DNA of 64,000 nucleotides from Streptomyces sp. Ru72. Its GTDB lineage: Bacteria; Actinomycetota; Actinomycetes; Streptomycetales; Streptomycetaceae. Shown one piece after another: positions 27,830 through 40,478 of this stretch. The notes below the pieces were generated by a model. That model did no database searches. It was not told the DNA's origin and saw only the letters and a program-made list of their open reading frames with translations. The stretch spans positions 55,867 to 119,866 of the forward strand of contig NZ_PQSR01000014.1 in assembly GCF_002920635.1 (NCBI RefSeq). Direction: 5' to 3'. Each line of letters begins with the position of its first letter. The first letter of the stretch is position 1. The position numbers and the translations under genes were made by a program.

Positions 27830-28747
27830 GTGCCCAGCATCGATCTCAACGGCAAGGTGGCCGTCGTCACCGGAAGCGGCCGTGGCCTCGGCCTGGCCTA
27901 CGCCCACGCACTGGCCGCCCACGGCGCCGCCGTGGTCGTGAACGACGTCGACGAGGCCGTGGCCGAGCAGGCCGTGAAGTCCATCACCGAGGCGGGCGGC
28001 AAGGCCGTGGCCGAGGTCGTCGCGGTCGGCACCCGCGAGGCCGCCGACCGGCTGGTCGCCCGTGCCGTAGAGGAGTTCGGCCGACTGGACGTCCTGGTCA
28101 CCAACGCCGGCATCCTGCGCGACAAGGTGCTGTGGAAGATGACCGACGACGACTTCGACGCGGTGATCACCACCCATCTGCGCGGCACCTTCACCTGCGC
28201 CCGTGCCGCCGCCGTCCGCATGCGCGAACAGGGCGAGGGCGGCACCCTGATCCTGGTCGGCTCTCCGGCCGGCCAGCGCGGCAACTTCGGCCAGACCAAC
28301 TACGCCGCCGCGAAGGCCGGCATCGCCGCCATGGCCCGCACCTGGTCGATGGAGCTGGCCCGCGCGAACATCACCGTCAACGCGATCGTGCCGGTCGCCG
28401 CCACCGCCATGACCGAGACCATTCCGGCCTTCGCCCCCTACATCGAGGCGATGAGGAACGGGGAGCCGCTGCCGGACTTCCTCCGCAAGGGCGAGGGCTT
28501 CGGCACCCCCGAGGACTGCGCCGCTCTCGTGCCCTTCCTGGCCTCCCAGGCGGCGCGCGGTGTGACCGGCCAGTGCATCGGCATCGGCGGCGACAAGGTG
28601 GCACTCTGGTCGCATCCGCAGGAGATCAGGACGGCGTACGCGGACGGCGGCTGGTCCCCGGACACCCTCGCCGATGCGTGGGCCACCTCGGTCGGCGCCG
28701 AACCGCAGACCGTCGGCATCCCCGCGCCGAAGTTCCCGGAGGCGTGA
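27830..28747 (+). CDS. Short-chain dehydrogenase/reductase (3-hydroxyacyl-CoA dehydrogenase-like)
   Basis: The protein is 305 aa from GTG 27830 (SD GGAAGG). It has the cofactor motif TGSGRGLGLAYA, the NAG motif TNAGIL, the catalytic Ser in GSPAGQRG and Tyr-x3-Lys in NYAAAKAG. Asp after strand 2 (VVNDVDEA) suggests NAD. The extended C-terminus (residues 255-305) is longer than in a minimal SDR and resembles the SDR part of multifunctional beta-oxidation enzymes. It is the first gene of an operon with an amidohydrolase, CoA ligase and MaoC dehydratase, so it probably oxidises a hydroxyacyl-CoA intermediate. Confidence 0.87.
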   Translation: MPSIDLNGKVAVVTGSGRGLGLAYAHALAAHGAAVVVNDVDEAVAEQAVKSITEAGGKAVAEVVAVGTREAADRLVARAVEEFGRLDVLVTNAGILRDKVLWKMTDDDFDAVITTHLRGTFTCARAAAVRMREQGEGGTLILVGSPAGQRGNFGQTNYAAAKAGIAAMARTWSMELARANITVNAIVPVAATAMTETIPAFAPYIEAMRNGEPLPDFLRKGEGFGTPEDCAALVPFLASQAARGVTGQCIGIGGDKVALWSHPQEIRTAYADGGWSPDTLADAWATSVGAEPQTVGIPAPKFPEA

Positions 28748-29622
28748 TGGACCTGAACGAACTCGTCGCGATCGACGTCCACACCCACGCCGAGGTCTCC
28801 TCCAAGGGACACTCCTCGCTGGACGACGACCTGCACGACGCCTCCTCCGCCTACTTCAAGGTGGAGGGCAAGCGGAAGCCGACCCTTCAGGAGACGGCCG
28901 CGTACTACCGCGAGCGGAAGATGGCCGCCGTGATCTTCACGGTCGACGCCGAGTCCGCGACCGGCACCGAGCCGGTCCCCAACGAGGAGGTCGCCGAGGC
29001 CGCCGCCGCCAACCCGGACGTGCTGATCCCGTTCGCGTCCATCGACCCCTTCCGCGGCAAGGCCGGCGTCAGGCAGGCCCGCCGTCTGGTCGAGGAGTAC
29101 GCAGTGAAGGGCTTCAAGTTCCACCCCAGCATCCAGGGCTTCTTCCCCAACGACCGCTCGGTGGCGTACGACCTGTACGAGGTCATCGAGGAGACCGGCG
29201 CCATCGCCCTGTTCCACACCGGCCAGACCGGGATCGGCGCCGGCGTACCCGGCGGGGGCGGGATCAGGCTCAAGTACTCCAATCCGCTGCATGTGGACGA
29301 CGTCGCCGCCGACTTCCCGCATCTGAAGATCATCCTGGCGCACCCGTCGTTCCCCTGGCAGGACGAGGCCCTCGCGGTCGCCACCCATAAACCCGGCGTG
29401 CACATCGACCTGTCCGGCTGGTCGCCGAAGTACTTTCCGCCGCAGCTCGTGCAGTACGCCAACACCTTGCTCAAGGACAAGGTGCTCTTCGGCTCCGACT
29501 TCCCCGTCCTCACCCCCGACCGCTGGCTCGCCGACTTCGAGAAGCTGTCGATCAAGGACGAGGTCCGGCCGAAGATCCTCAAGGAGAACGCCGCCCGCCT
29601 GCTCGGGCTGACGAAAGCGTAA
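28747..29622 (+). CDS. Amidohydrolase family 2 protein (decarboxylase/hydrolase)
   Basis: The protein is 291 aa; its ATG shares one base with the SDR stop (GTGATGG). Metal ligands are HxH in DVHTHAE, then His in LFHTGQTG, His in ILAHPSFPW and Asp in LFGSDFPV. That set matches the ACMSD/gamma-resorcylate-decarboxylase branch of amidohydrolases, which decarboxylate aromatic or unsaturated acids or open rings hydrolytically. GFKFHPSIQGFFP forms the substrate-side loop. The exact reaction is unknown; context points to breakdown of an aromatic or alicyclic acid. Confidence 0.85.
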   Translation: MDLNELVAIDVHTHAEVSSKGHSSLDDDLHDASSAYFKVEGKRKPTLQETAAYYRERKMAAVIFTVDAESATGTEPVPNEEVAEAAAANPDVLIPFASIDPFRGKAGVRQARRLVEEYAVKGFKFHPSIQGFFPNDRSVAYDLYEVIEETGAIALFHTGQTGIGAGVPGGGGIRLKYSNPLHVDDVAADFPHLKIILAHPSFPWQDEALAVATHKPGVHIDLSGWSPKYFPPQLVQYANTLLKDKVLFGSDFPVLTPDRWLADFEKLSIKDEVRPKILKENAARLLGLTKA

Positions 29623-29634
29623 AGGGGCCGTGAG

Positions 29635-31158
29635 ATGCGCAACGAGGGACTGGGGTCGTGGCCCGCACGCCGGGCCCGCAAGACCCCGCACCGCACCGCC
29701 CTGATCCACGGCGTCCGCAGTGCCACCTACGCGGAGCTGTACGAACGCACCACCCGTCTCGCGCACGCCCTGCGCGCCCGTGGTGTCCGCCGCGGCGACC
29801 GGATCGCCTACCTCGGTCCCAACCACCCCGCATATCTGGAGACCCTGTTCGCGGCGGGCACCCTCGGCGCGGTCTTCGTCCCGCTCAACATCCGCCTCGC
29901 CGGCCCCGAGATCGCCTACCAGCTCGCCGACTCGGGTGCCAAGGCCCTCGTCTACGCGCCCGCGCTGGCCGCGCTCGTCGCCGGGCTCCCGGGCAGCACG
30001 GATGTGCGGACGTACGTGGAAGTGGGCCGTGAGTACGAGGAGTTGCTGGCCGCCGCGAGCGACGAGCCGATCGACCAGCCCGTACTCCTCGACGACACCT
30101 GCATCATCATGTACACCTCGGGGACCACGGGCCGCCCCAAGGGCGCGATGCTCACGCACGGCAACCTGGTCTGGAACGCGTTCAACGTGCTCGTCGACCA
30201 CGACCTGGTCGCCGACGAACGCGCCCTGGTCTCCGCCCCGTTGTTCCACACGGCCGGGCTGAACATGCTCACCCTGCCCGTCCTGCTCAAGGGCGGCACC
30301 TGCGTCCTGGTCGAGTCCTTCGACCCGGAGGCCACCTTCGACCTGATCGAACGCCACCGGATCACCTTCATGTTCGGGGTGCCCACCATGTTCGACCAGG
30401 TGGCCCGGCATCCGCGCTGGGCCGGGGCAGACCTGTCCAGCCTCCGCATCCTCACCTGCGGCGGCTCCCCGGTCCCGACCCCGCTGATCGCGAGGTACCA
30501 GGAGCGCGGGCTCACCTTCCTCCAGGGCTACGGCATGACGGAGGCCGCTCCCGGCACGCTCTTCCTGGACGCCGAGCACGCGGTCAGCAAGGCGGGTTCG
30601 GCCGGTGTGCCGCACTTCTTCAGCGATGTACGGGTGGTGCGGCCCGACCTCACCCCCGTCGACGTCGGCGAGACGGGCGAGGTCGTGGTGCGCGGCCCTC
30701 ACGTCATGCCCGGCTACTGGGGACTGCCGGAGGAGACCGCGGCCGTGTTCGCCGACGGCTGGTTCCGCAGCGGGGACGCGGCCCGCGTGGACGAGGACGG
30801 GTACGTCTACATCGTCGACCGCATCAAGGACATGATCATCTCCGGGGGCGAGAACATCTACCCCGCCGAGATCGAGGACCAGCTCCTCGCCCATCCGGAC
30901 ATCGTCGAGTGCGCCGTCATCGGCGTGCCCGACGAGAAGTGGGGGGAGGTGCCGCGCGCGGTCGTCGTCCCCCGCGAGGGCGCCACGCTCGAACCGGACG
31001 AGGTGATCGCCTCGCTCTCCGGCCGGCTGGCCAAGTACAAGATCCCCAAGTCGGTGGTGATCGCGGACGCCCTCCCGCGCACCGCCTCCGGAAAGCTCCT
31101 GAAGTCCCGGGTCCGCTCCCGGTACGGCACCAACTCCCAGGCAAAGGACCACAGATGA
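29635..31158 (+). CDS. Acyl-CoA synthetase (AMP-forming, long-chain/aryl type)
   Basis: The protein is 507 aa. It shows the P-loop MYTSGTTGRPKGAMLTHGN, A5 motif GYGMTEAAPG, hinge DGYVYIVDRIKDMIISGGEN and the C-terminal catalytic Lys in ASGKLLK. It activates a carboxylic acid to its CoA thioester. It is the third gene of the operon, 12 bp after the amidohydrolase, and its stop overlaps the MaoC start (ATGA). The substrate is probably the free acid that the SDR and MaoC proteins then process. Confidence 0.92.
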   Translation: MRNEGLGSWPARRARKTPHRTALIHGVRSATYAELYERTTRLAHALRARGVRRGDRIAYLGPNHPAYLETLFAAGTLGAVFVPLNIRLAGPEIAYQLADSGAKALVYAPALAALVAGLPGSTDVRTYVEVGREYEELLAAASDEPIDQPVLLDDTCIIMYTSGTTGRPKGAMLTHGNLVWNAFNVLVDHDLVADERALVSAPLFHTAGLNMLTLPVLLKGGTCVLVESFDPEATFDLIERHRITFMFGVPTMFDQVARHPRWAGADLSSLRILTCGGSPVPTPLIARYQERGLTFLQGYGMTEAAPGTLFLDAEHAVSKAGSAGVPHFFSDVRVVRPDLTPVDVGETGEVVVRGPHVMPGYWGLPEETAAVFADGWFRSGDAARVDEDGYVYIVDRIKDMIISGGENIYPAEIEDQLLAHPDIVECAVIGVPDEKWGEVPRAVVVPREGATLEPDEVIASLSGRLAKYKIPKSVVIADALPRTASGKLLKSRVRSRYGTNSQAKDHR

Positions 31159-31610
31159 GCATCACCGTCAACGGCCTCGACGAACTCAAGAAGCTGGCCG
31201 GCAGCGACCTCGGCACCAGCGAGTGGATCGAGGTCACCCAGGAGCGGATCAACACCTTCGCCGACGCCACGGGCGACCACCAGTGGATCCACGTCGACCC
31301 GGAGAAGGCGAAGGACGGCCCGTTCGGCGCGCCCATCGCGCACGGTTATCTGACCCTGTCCCTCTTCATCCCGCTCTTCACCGAGCTGCTTCAGGTCGAG
31401 GGCGTGTCGACGAAGGTCAACTACGGCCTGAACAAGGTGCGTTTCCCGGCACCGGTGAAGGTCGGCTCCCGCATCCGGCTGGTCGCGAAGCTCGCGTCGG
31501 TGGAGGACGTGCCGGGCGGGGTGCAGATCGCCGTGGACGGCACGATAGAGATCGACGGCGGCGGGAAGCCCGCGGCCGTCCTGCAGAGCCTGTCGCGGTT
31601 CTACGCCTGA
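31155..31610 (+). CDS. MaoC-family (R)-specific enoyl-CoA hydratase
   Basis: The protein is 151 aa, a single hot-dog domain. The hydratase-2 motif is clear: FADATGDHQWIHVDPEKAKD, then GPFGAPIAHGYLTLSL, with the catalytic Asp/His pair in the first segment. It hydrates an enoyl-CoA. The operon therefore encodes activation (CoA ligase), hydration (this gene) and oxidation (SDR), a partial beta-oxidation-like path; no thiolase is present. An 11-bp hairpin terminates the operon 15 bp later. Confidence 0.9.
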   Translation: MSITVNGLDELKKLAGSDLGTSEWIEVTQERINTFADATGDHQWIHVDPEKAKDGPFGAPIAHGYLTLSLFIPLFTELLQVEGVSTKVNYGLNKVRFPAPVKVGSRIRLVAKLASVEDVPGGVQIAVDGTIEIDGGGKPAAVLQSLSRFYA

Positions 31611-31624
31611 GGCAGGGCGTTCTC

Positions 31625-31652
31625 GCCCGAGGCAGGGATTTCTGCCTCGGGC
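31625..31652 (+). terminator. Terminator of the SDR-MaoC operon
   Basis: GCCCGAGGCAG (31625-31635) pairs perfectly with CTGCCTCGGGC (31642-31652), leaving a 6-nt loop. Confidence 0.75.
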
Positions 31653-31854
31653 CCGCGTTCGCAGGCAGGCGCGTCCGGTCCGGAGCAGGGGCACGCAACG
31701 CACGTTCGAAACCCTGCCCGGGTTCCTCCGGCGGCGGGTGACAATGCGCACGGCAGTCCTCCCCGCGCCCGCCGCAACCTCGCCTCCCCTTCCCCCGTCT
31801 AACTGGCTGCAGGGCCCGCGTGGCGGGTCCCGCGTCCAGACCAGGGGGAAGCCC

Positions 31855-32589
31855 ATGCGCGTCCAGCAGTTCCGCAAGGTTCCGGCCGCCGCCGTGGTGC
31901 TCGCGGCGGGACTCGCGCTCACCGCCTGCAACGGCGACGACGGCAAGCACAGCGGAGTGAGCTCCGCGCCGTCCGCCACCGCGTCCACGTCAGGAGCCTC
32001 TCAGGGCTCCGGCAGCGGTACGGCAGGCGGCGGCTCCTCGGCGACGGCCACCTCCGGCACCGGTACCGGCGGCACGAGCAGCGCGTCCGGCTCTGCCACG
32101 GCGCCAGGCTCGACCGCGGGATCCGGCACGACCGCGGGGTCCGGCTCGGCCACGGCGTCCGCGGGACCGCGGACCACCGTGAAAACCGCTGCCCGGTGCA
32201 GGATTGCGCATCTGACCTTCGCCAAGGGCGACGCGTACGGCAAGGGCCCGTACTCGAACATTCCCGTGAGACTGACCAACTCCGGCCCCGCCCCCTGCTC
32301 CCTGCACGGCTTCCCGGGCGTGGACCTGGTCGGCAAGGACGGACACGTCCGTGCCCGGCGAAGCGTCGAGGCCCCGCACACCGTCGTCCTCACCCCGGGC
32401 CGGAGCGCGACCTTCCTGCTGGTCGTGCCGCAGAACTACAGTGGCGGCAGCGGAGTGACCTTCACCCGCGCGGTGATCACCCTGCCGCGTGAGATCCACC
32501 CGCACATCCTGCGACTCAGGGTGAACCTGCCCGCCAAGGGCGAAGGTCCCGACGACCACACGGTGATCGTCGGCCCCGTCACCCGCTAG
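31855..32589 (+). CDS. Lipoprotein with DUF4232-type C-terminal domain
   Basis: The protein is 244 aa from ATG 31855 (AGGGGGAAGCCC upstream). The signal peptide ends in a lipobox (ALTAC), so it should be attached to the outer face of the membrane. Residues 35-105 are a Ser/Gly/Thr/Ala-rich linker. The C-terminal ~130 residues (AARCRIAHLTFAKGDAYGKG, then IPVRLTNSGPAPCSLHGFPG) match the DUF4232 group of Streptomyces surface proteins with two Cys that could form a disulfide. Function unknown. The stop overlaps the facing gene's stop in CTAG. Confidence 0.85.
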   Translation: MRVQQFRKVPAAAVVLAAGLALTACNGDDGKHSGVSSAPSATASTSGASQGSGSGTAGGGSSATATSGTGTGGTSSASGSATAPGSTAGSGTTAGSGSATASAGPRTTVKTAARCRIAHLTFAKGDAYGKGPYSNIPVRLTNSGPAPCSLHGFPGVDLVGKDGHVRARRSVEAPHTVVLTPGRSATFLLVVPQNYSGGSGVTFTRAVITLPREIHPHILRLRVNLPAKGEGPDDHTVIVGPVTR

Positions 32590-34448
32590 CCCGCAATCCC
32601 CGTGTTCAGGCGGCGGGCAGTCGGCTGGTTCATGAACGACGTGACAGGCAGCGCCCGTTCGACGATGCGCACGTCGCCGAGGCGGCCGTGCAGGATCTGG
32701 TCGATCCTCCCGGCGTACTCGTAGCCACCGAGCAGCCACGGCAGCCCGACGGACGTGATGCCGACCGCGGCGGCCTTCGGGTTGCGGACGACCGGGCAGC
32801 CCTCGACGTACAGCGTCGTGTGCCGGCCGTCGTTGACGACCGCGAGGTGCCACCAGGTCTCCAGCGGGGTCTCCTGGCCCCAGTTGGTGGCGATGCCCTC
32901 CTGGTTCAGCGGGCGCATCGCCCACTGCGGCTCGCGGTCGTTGGACAGCGAGAGGGTGGCCAGCGGCTCGTCGGGGTCGTCGGCGGTCTTCCCGGCCGCG
33001 CCGCCCGTGCCCGTACGGCTGACGATGCCCGACCAGGCGTTGTGGTCGGGGTCCCAGTCGGCGGGCAGCCGGTAGAAGGCCTCGATGGTGTAACCGTCCT
33101 CGAAGGTGGCGGAGTTGAGCGGAGCTCCGTCCACCGTGCGCAGATACGCGCCCTTCAGCGGCGACTTGAAGCCCTGGAACTCCAGGCTGCCGTGTCCCGG
33201 TTGATCGGGGTGGTGGTCCGGCGACCAGCCGAGCGAGCCGCCGCCCACCGAGACGACGGTGAGGTCGTTGCCCCGGCCGGACAGGTCGTGGACGGCGCCG
33301 GAGACGGGCGACTCGAAGCGCCAGTAGGCGACCGTGCCCGATATCAGCATCTGCGACGCGGGCCGCGCGGGGCGGGCCGGGACGGGGTCGAAGCCGGAGA
33401 AGCGCTCCGCGAAGTCGATCTCCACCGAGAACCGGTCGGCGTCACCGCTCAGCTCGATCTCCTGCCGCTCCAGCTCGTTGAGGCCCTCCGCGGCCCGCCC
33501 GAGGATCCACGGTGAGACCGTCTCCACGTCGATGACGTTCCGGTCCAGGTCGAAGCGGTACAGGCGGATCATCGCCGCGCCGCCGAAGTAGCGGTTCTGG
33601 TAGTTCGTCAGGTGCAGGTGCACCTCGTTGCCCGCCGCGTTCCTGCGGGTCGCGCGACCCGCGGGCCAGAAGTGGCCGTTCAGGGTCAGGAAGACCTGGT
33701 CGTGGTCATCGATCAGCTGGTCCCACAGCTGCCGGCCGTACGCCGACAACTGGTCGTCCTCGGCGACCAGTTCGTGCGTGGTGAGGATGACGGGCGCCTT
33801 CGGGTGCCGGGCGAGTACGTCCTTCGCCCAGGCGTACCCCTTCGCCGACAGCCGCCAGTCCAGCGCCAGCACCAGCCACTCGCGCCCGGCCGCCCGGAAC
33901 ACGTGGTAGGTGTTGTAGCCGTCCGGGGAGGCGCCGCCGAAGGTCGAGCTGCTCCTGAAACGCTGCGGCCCGAACGCGTCCAGGTACGGCGTCGAGCCGC
34001 GCTGGTCGTCCGTCGACGACTTGATGTCGTGGTTGCCGGCCAGGACGCTGTAGCCGACGCCCTGCCGGTCGAGGAGCTTGAACGCCTTGCCGACGGCGGC
34101 GAACTCCTCCTCGGCGCCGTTCTGGGTGAGGTCGCCGAGGTGGGACAGGAAGACGATGTTCTCGTCCCTGCCGTGCTCCAGCAGATAGCGCAGGGACGCC
34201 TCGACGGGCGCCGGGTCGATGCTCGGCCCGTCGAAGAGGTATTGCGTGTCGGGCATCACCGCGAGGGTGAAACGACGGCTCTCGGCGTCGGGTCGCCGGC
34301 TGCTCTCCTCGGCCGCCTCGGCGACGGCCGGCAGCGCCACCCCGGCCGTGGCGGCCGCGCCCAGCAGCGCGGTGGCCCTGAGAAAACCACGTCTTCCGGC
34401 ACCGGCCTGCGCGGCCTCGTCCTGATCGTGGTCATGCGACGTACACAC
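32586..34448 (-). CDS. Tat-exported metallophosphoesterase with C-terminal LamG/concanavalin-like domain
   Basis: The protein is 620 aa from GTG 34448 (GGAG 5 nt upstream). The twin-arginine signal GRRGFLRATALLG lies at residues 18-45. The phosphoesterase domain follows: MPDTQYLF, LSHLGDLTQNG, LAGNHDI, TTHE and NGHFW, giving the two-metal calcineurin-like centre. The C-terminal third (from AYWRFESPVSGAVHDLSGRG) is a LamG-like beta-sandwich probably binding glycans or cell-surface polymers. It is likely a secreted phosphodiesterase that scavenges phosphate or trims a polymer. It lies 49 bp downstream of lacZ on the same strand. Confidence 0.87.
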   Translation of the reverse strand: MCTSHDHDQDEAAQAGAGRRGFLRATALLGAAATAGVALPAVAEAAEESSRRPDAESRRFTLAVMPDTQYLFDGPSIDPAPVEASLRYLLEHGRDENIVFLSHLGDLTQNGAEEEFAAVGKAFKLLDRQGVGYSVLAGNHDIKSSTDDQRGSTPYLDAFGPQRFRSSSTFGGASPDGYNTYHVFRAAGREWLVLALDWRLSAKGYAWAKDVLARHPKAPVILTTHELVAEDDQLSAYGRQLWDQLIDDHDQVFLTLNGHFWPAGRATRRNAAGNEVHLHLTNYQNRYFGGAAMIRLYRFDLDRNVIDVETVSPWILGRAAEGLNELERQEIELSGDADRFSVEIDFAERFSGFDPVPARPARPASQMLISGTVAYWRFESPVSGAVHDLSGRGNDLTVVSVGGGSLGWSPDHHPDQPGHGSLEFQGFKSPLKGAYLRTVDGAPLNSATFEDGYTIEAFYRLPADWDPDHNAWSGIVSRTGTGGAAGKTADDPDEPLATLSLSNDREPQWAMRPLNQEGIATNWGQETPLETWWHLAVVNDGRHTTLYVEGCPVVRNPKAAAVGITSVGLPWLLGGYEYAGRIDQILHGRLGDVRIVERALPVTSFMNQPTARRLNTGIAG

Positions 34449-34497
34449 GTGTGCTCCGTGAGAGGTGACGTGACGGGAAAGCGGGAAAGGCGGGCGG

Positions 34498-38573
<4,076 letters not shown>

Positions 38574-38603
38574 CACCGGTCACCTCTTCCTCGCGACACC
38601 GGT

Positions 38604-39473
38604 TCAGCTGCCCTGTACCGCTCCTTCGGTGGCGCCCGCTATGAACCCGCGGGCGAAGATGCTGAAGACCACCACCAGGGGGAGGGCCGCCATGAGCACA
38701 CCGGCCATGACCATGCTGTAGTCGGTGGTGTGGCCGACGTTGAGCTGGGCGAGCTCCACCTGGAGCGTCACATGGTCGGGGTTGGTGAGCACGACGAGCG
38801 GCCAGATGTAGTCGTTCCAGCAGTTGACGAAGGCGTAGATGGCAAGGAAGGACAGCGCGGGCCTGATCATCGGCAGCGTGATGTTCCAGTACTGACGGAA
38901 GAACCCGGCGCCGTCGATGCGCGCGGCGTCGAGCAGCTCGTCGGGCACGCCGTTCTCTATGTACTGGTGCAGCCAGAAGATGCCGAAGGCGTTGGCGAGG
39001 GAGGGCAGCGCCAGCGCCTTGAGCATGCCGACCCAGCCGATCTTCGACATGAGGATGAACTGCGGCAGGATGGCCAGTTGGAGCGGCAGCATCATGAACA
39101 ACAGCAGCGTGCCGAACAGCACCTTGCGTCCGGGGAAGTCGAACTTGGCGAAGGTGAAGGCCGCCAGGGAGTCGATGAACAGCACCAGGGCGGTGGTGAC
39201 GCACGCGACGACGACCGTGTTGAGCATCGACCCGAAGAAGTCGATGGTGTTCAGCACGTGCCGGATGTTCTCCAGCAGGTGGGAGCCGAAGGTCAGCTTC
39301 GGTGGGCTCTTGTAGATCTCCTGGGTGGTGTTGGTCGCCATGACGATCGTCCACGCGAAGGGGAAGACCGAGATCAGGACCGCCAGCACGAGGATGATGT
39401 GCGCGGTCAGGCCCTTGGGGCGGCGCAGACGCCGCGCGCTCTTGGCCGGCCGCGTCGTGTCGGCTGTCGTCAT
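38604..39473 (-). CDS. Carbohydrate ABC transporter permease (MalG type)
   Basis: The protein is 289 aa from ATG 39473, which overlaps the upstream permease stop (ATGA). It has six predicted helices and the EAA loop DELLDAARIDGAGFFRQYWN, the contact site for the ATPase. It imports sugar with the partner permease and binding protein next to it. No ATPase gene is present; Streptomyces commonly energises such importers with the shared ATPase MsiK. Confidence 0.93.
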   Translation of the reverse strand: MTTADTTRPAKSARRLRRPKGLTAHIILVLAVLISVFPFAWTIVMATNTTQEIYKSPPKLTFGSHLLENIRHVLNTIDFFGSMLNTVVVACVTTALVLFIDSLAAFTFAKFDFPGRKVLFGTLLLFMMLPLQLAILPQFILMSKIGWVGMLKALALPSLANAFGIFWLHQYIENGVPDELLDAARIDGAGFFRQYWNITLPMIRPALSFLAIYAFVNCWNDYIWPLVVLTNPDHVTLQVELAQLNVGHTTDYSMVMAGVLMAALPLVVVFSIFARGFIAGATEGAVQGS

Positions 39474-40477
39474 GACTTCCTCCCTCCGCGCGTGATGCGC
39501 CAGTTGATGGCGACCAGCACGAGGATCAGTACGAAGAAGGCCCACACGATGGCCGCGCCGTAGCCGTAGTCGTTGTTCAGGAAGGCCGACTGGTAGAAGT
39601 ACAGCAACGTGGTCAGACCGGCCTGGCCCGGGCCGCCGAGGTTCGCGTTGGCGGCGTTGCTGGCGAACAGGACCTGGGGCTCGCTGAAGCTCTGCAGGCC
39701 GTTGATGGTCGAGATGATGACGGTGAACAGGATGATGGGCCGCATGATCGGGATGGTGATCTGGAAGAAGGTGCGGACGGGCCCGGCACCGTCCATCTTC
39801 GCGGCCTCGTAGATCGACGTCGGGATCGCCTGGAGACCGGCCAGATAGATGATCATGTTGTAGCCGGTCCACATCCAGGTCATCAGCAGCGCGATGACCA
39901 GTTTGATCAGCCACGGGTTGCTGAGCCACGGGACGGGCGAGATGCCGACCGTGCCCAGGATCGCGTTGACCAGGCCGAAGTTGTTGCTGAACACCGCGCC
40001 GAAGAAGATCGCCACCGCGACGATCGAGGTGACGTTCGGGACGTACAGGGCGATGCGGTAGAAGCCCTTGAAGCGGCGCACCGAGTGCAGCAGCGTCGCC
40101 AGCACCAGGGCGCCGAAGAGCGTGGGAACGGTGGACAGGACCCAGATCACCAGGGTGTTGCGGATCGACAGCCAGAAGACCGGGTCCGACCAGAGGAACC
40201 GGAACTGCTGCAGGCCCACGAACTGCATGGTGCCCATGCCGTCCCAGCGCTGGAAGGCCAGGTACAGCGAGTAGAAGACGGGGAAGAAGGAGAAGGCGAC
40301 GAAGATCAGGTAGAAGGGCGAGATCGCCAGGTACTGCCGCCAGTAGGACAGCAGCCCGCGCCGCCTGGGCCGAGCGGTGCCCGCGGGCGTGGCGCGCCGC
40401 GGGCGGAACCGGGCCGGGCCCGGCCCGCCACGGTGCTCGGGCACCGTGGCGGGACCGGTGAGCGGAGGTGACGACAC
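39470..40477 (-). CDS. Carbohydrate ABC transporter permease (MalF type)
   Basis: The protein is 335 aa. A 40-residue Arg/Pro-rich cytoplasmic leader precedes six helices (first: YLAISPFYLIFVAFSFFPVF). The EAA loop is PTSIYEAAKMDGAGPVRTFF. It pairs with the downstream MalG-type permease and starts 1 bp after the binding-protein stop, so the genes are co-translated. Confidence 0.93.
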   Translation of the reverse strand: MSSPPLTGPATVPEHRGGPGPARFRPRRATPAGTARPRRRGLLSYWRQYLAISPFYLIFVAFSFFPVFYSLYLAFQRWDGMGTMQFVGLQQFRFLWSDPVFWLSIRNTLVIWVLSTVPTLFGALVLATLLHSVRRFKGFYRIALYVPNVTSIVAVAIFFGAVFSNNFGLVNAILGTVGISPVPWLSNPWLIKLVIALLMTWMWTGYNMIIYLAGLQAIPTSIYEAAKMDGAGPVRTFFQITIPIMRPIILFTVIISTINGLQSFSEPQVLFASNAANANLGGPGQAGLTTLLYFYQSAFLNNDYGYGAAIVWAFFVLILVLVAINWRITRGGRKS

Positions 40478-40478
40478 C

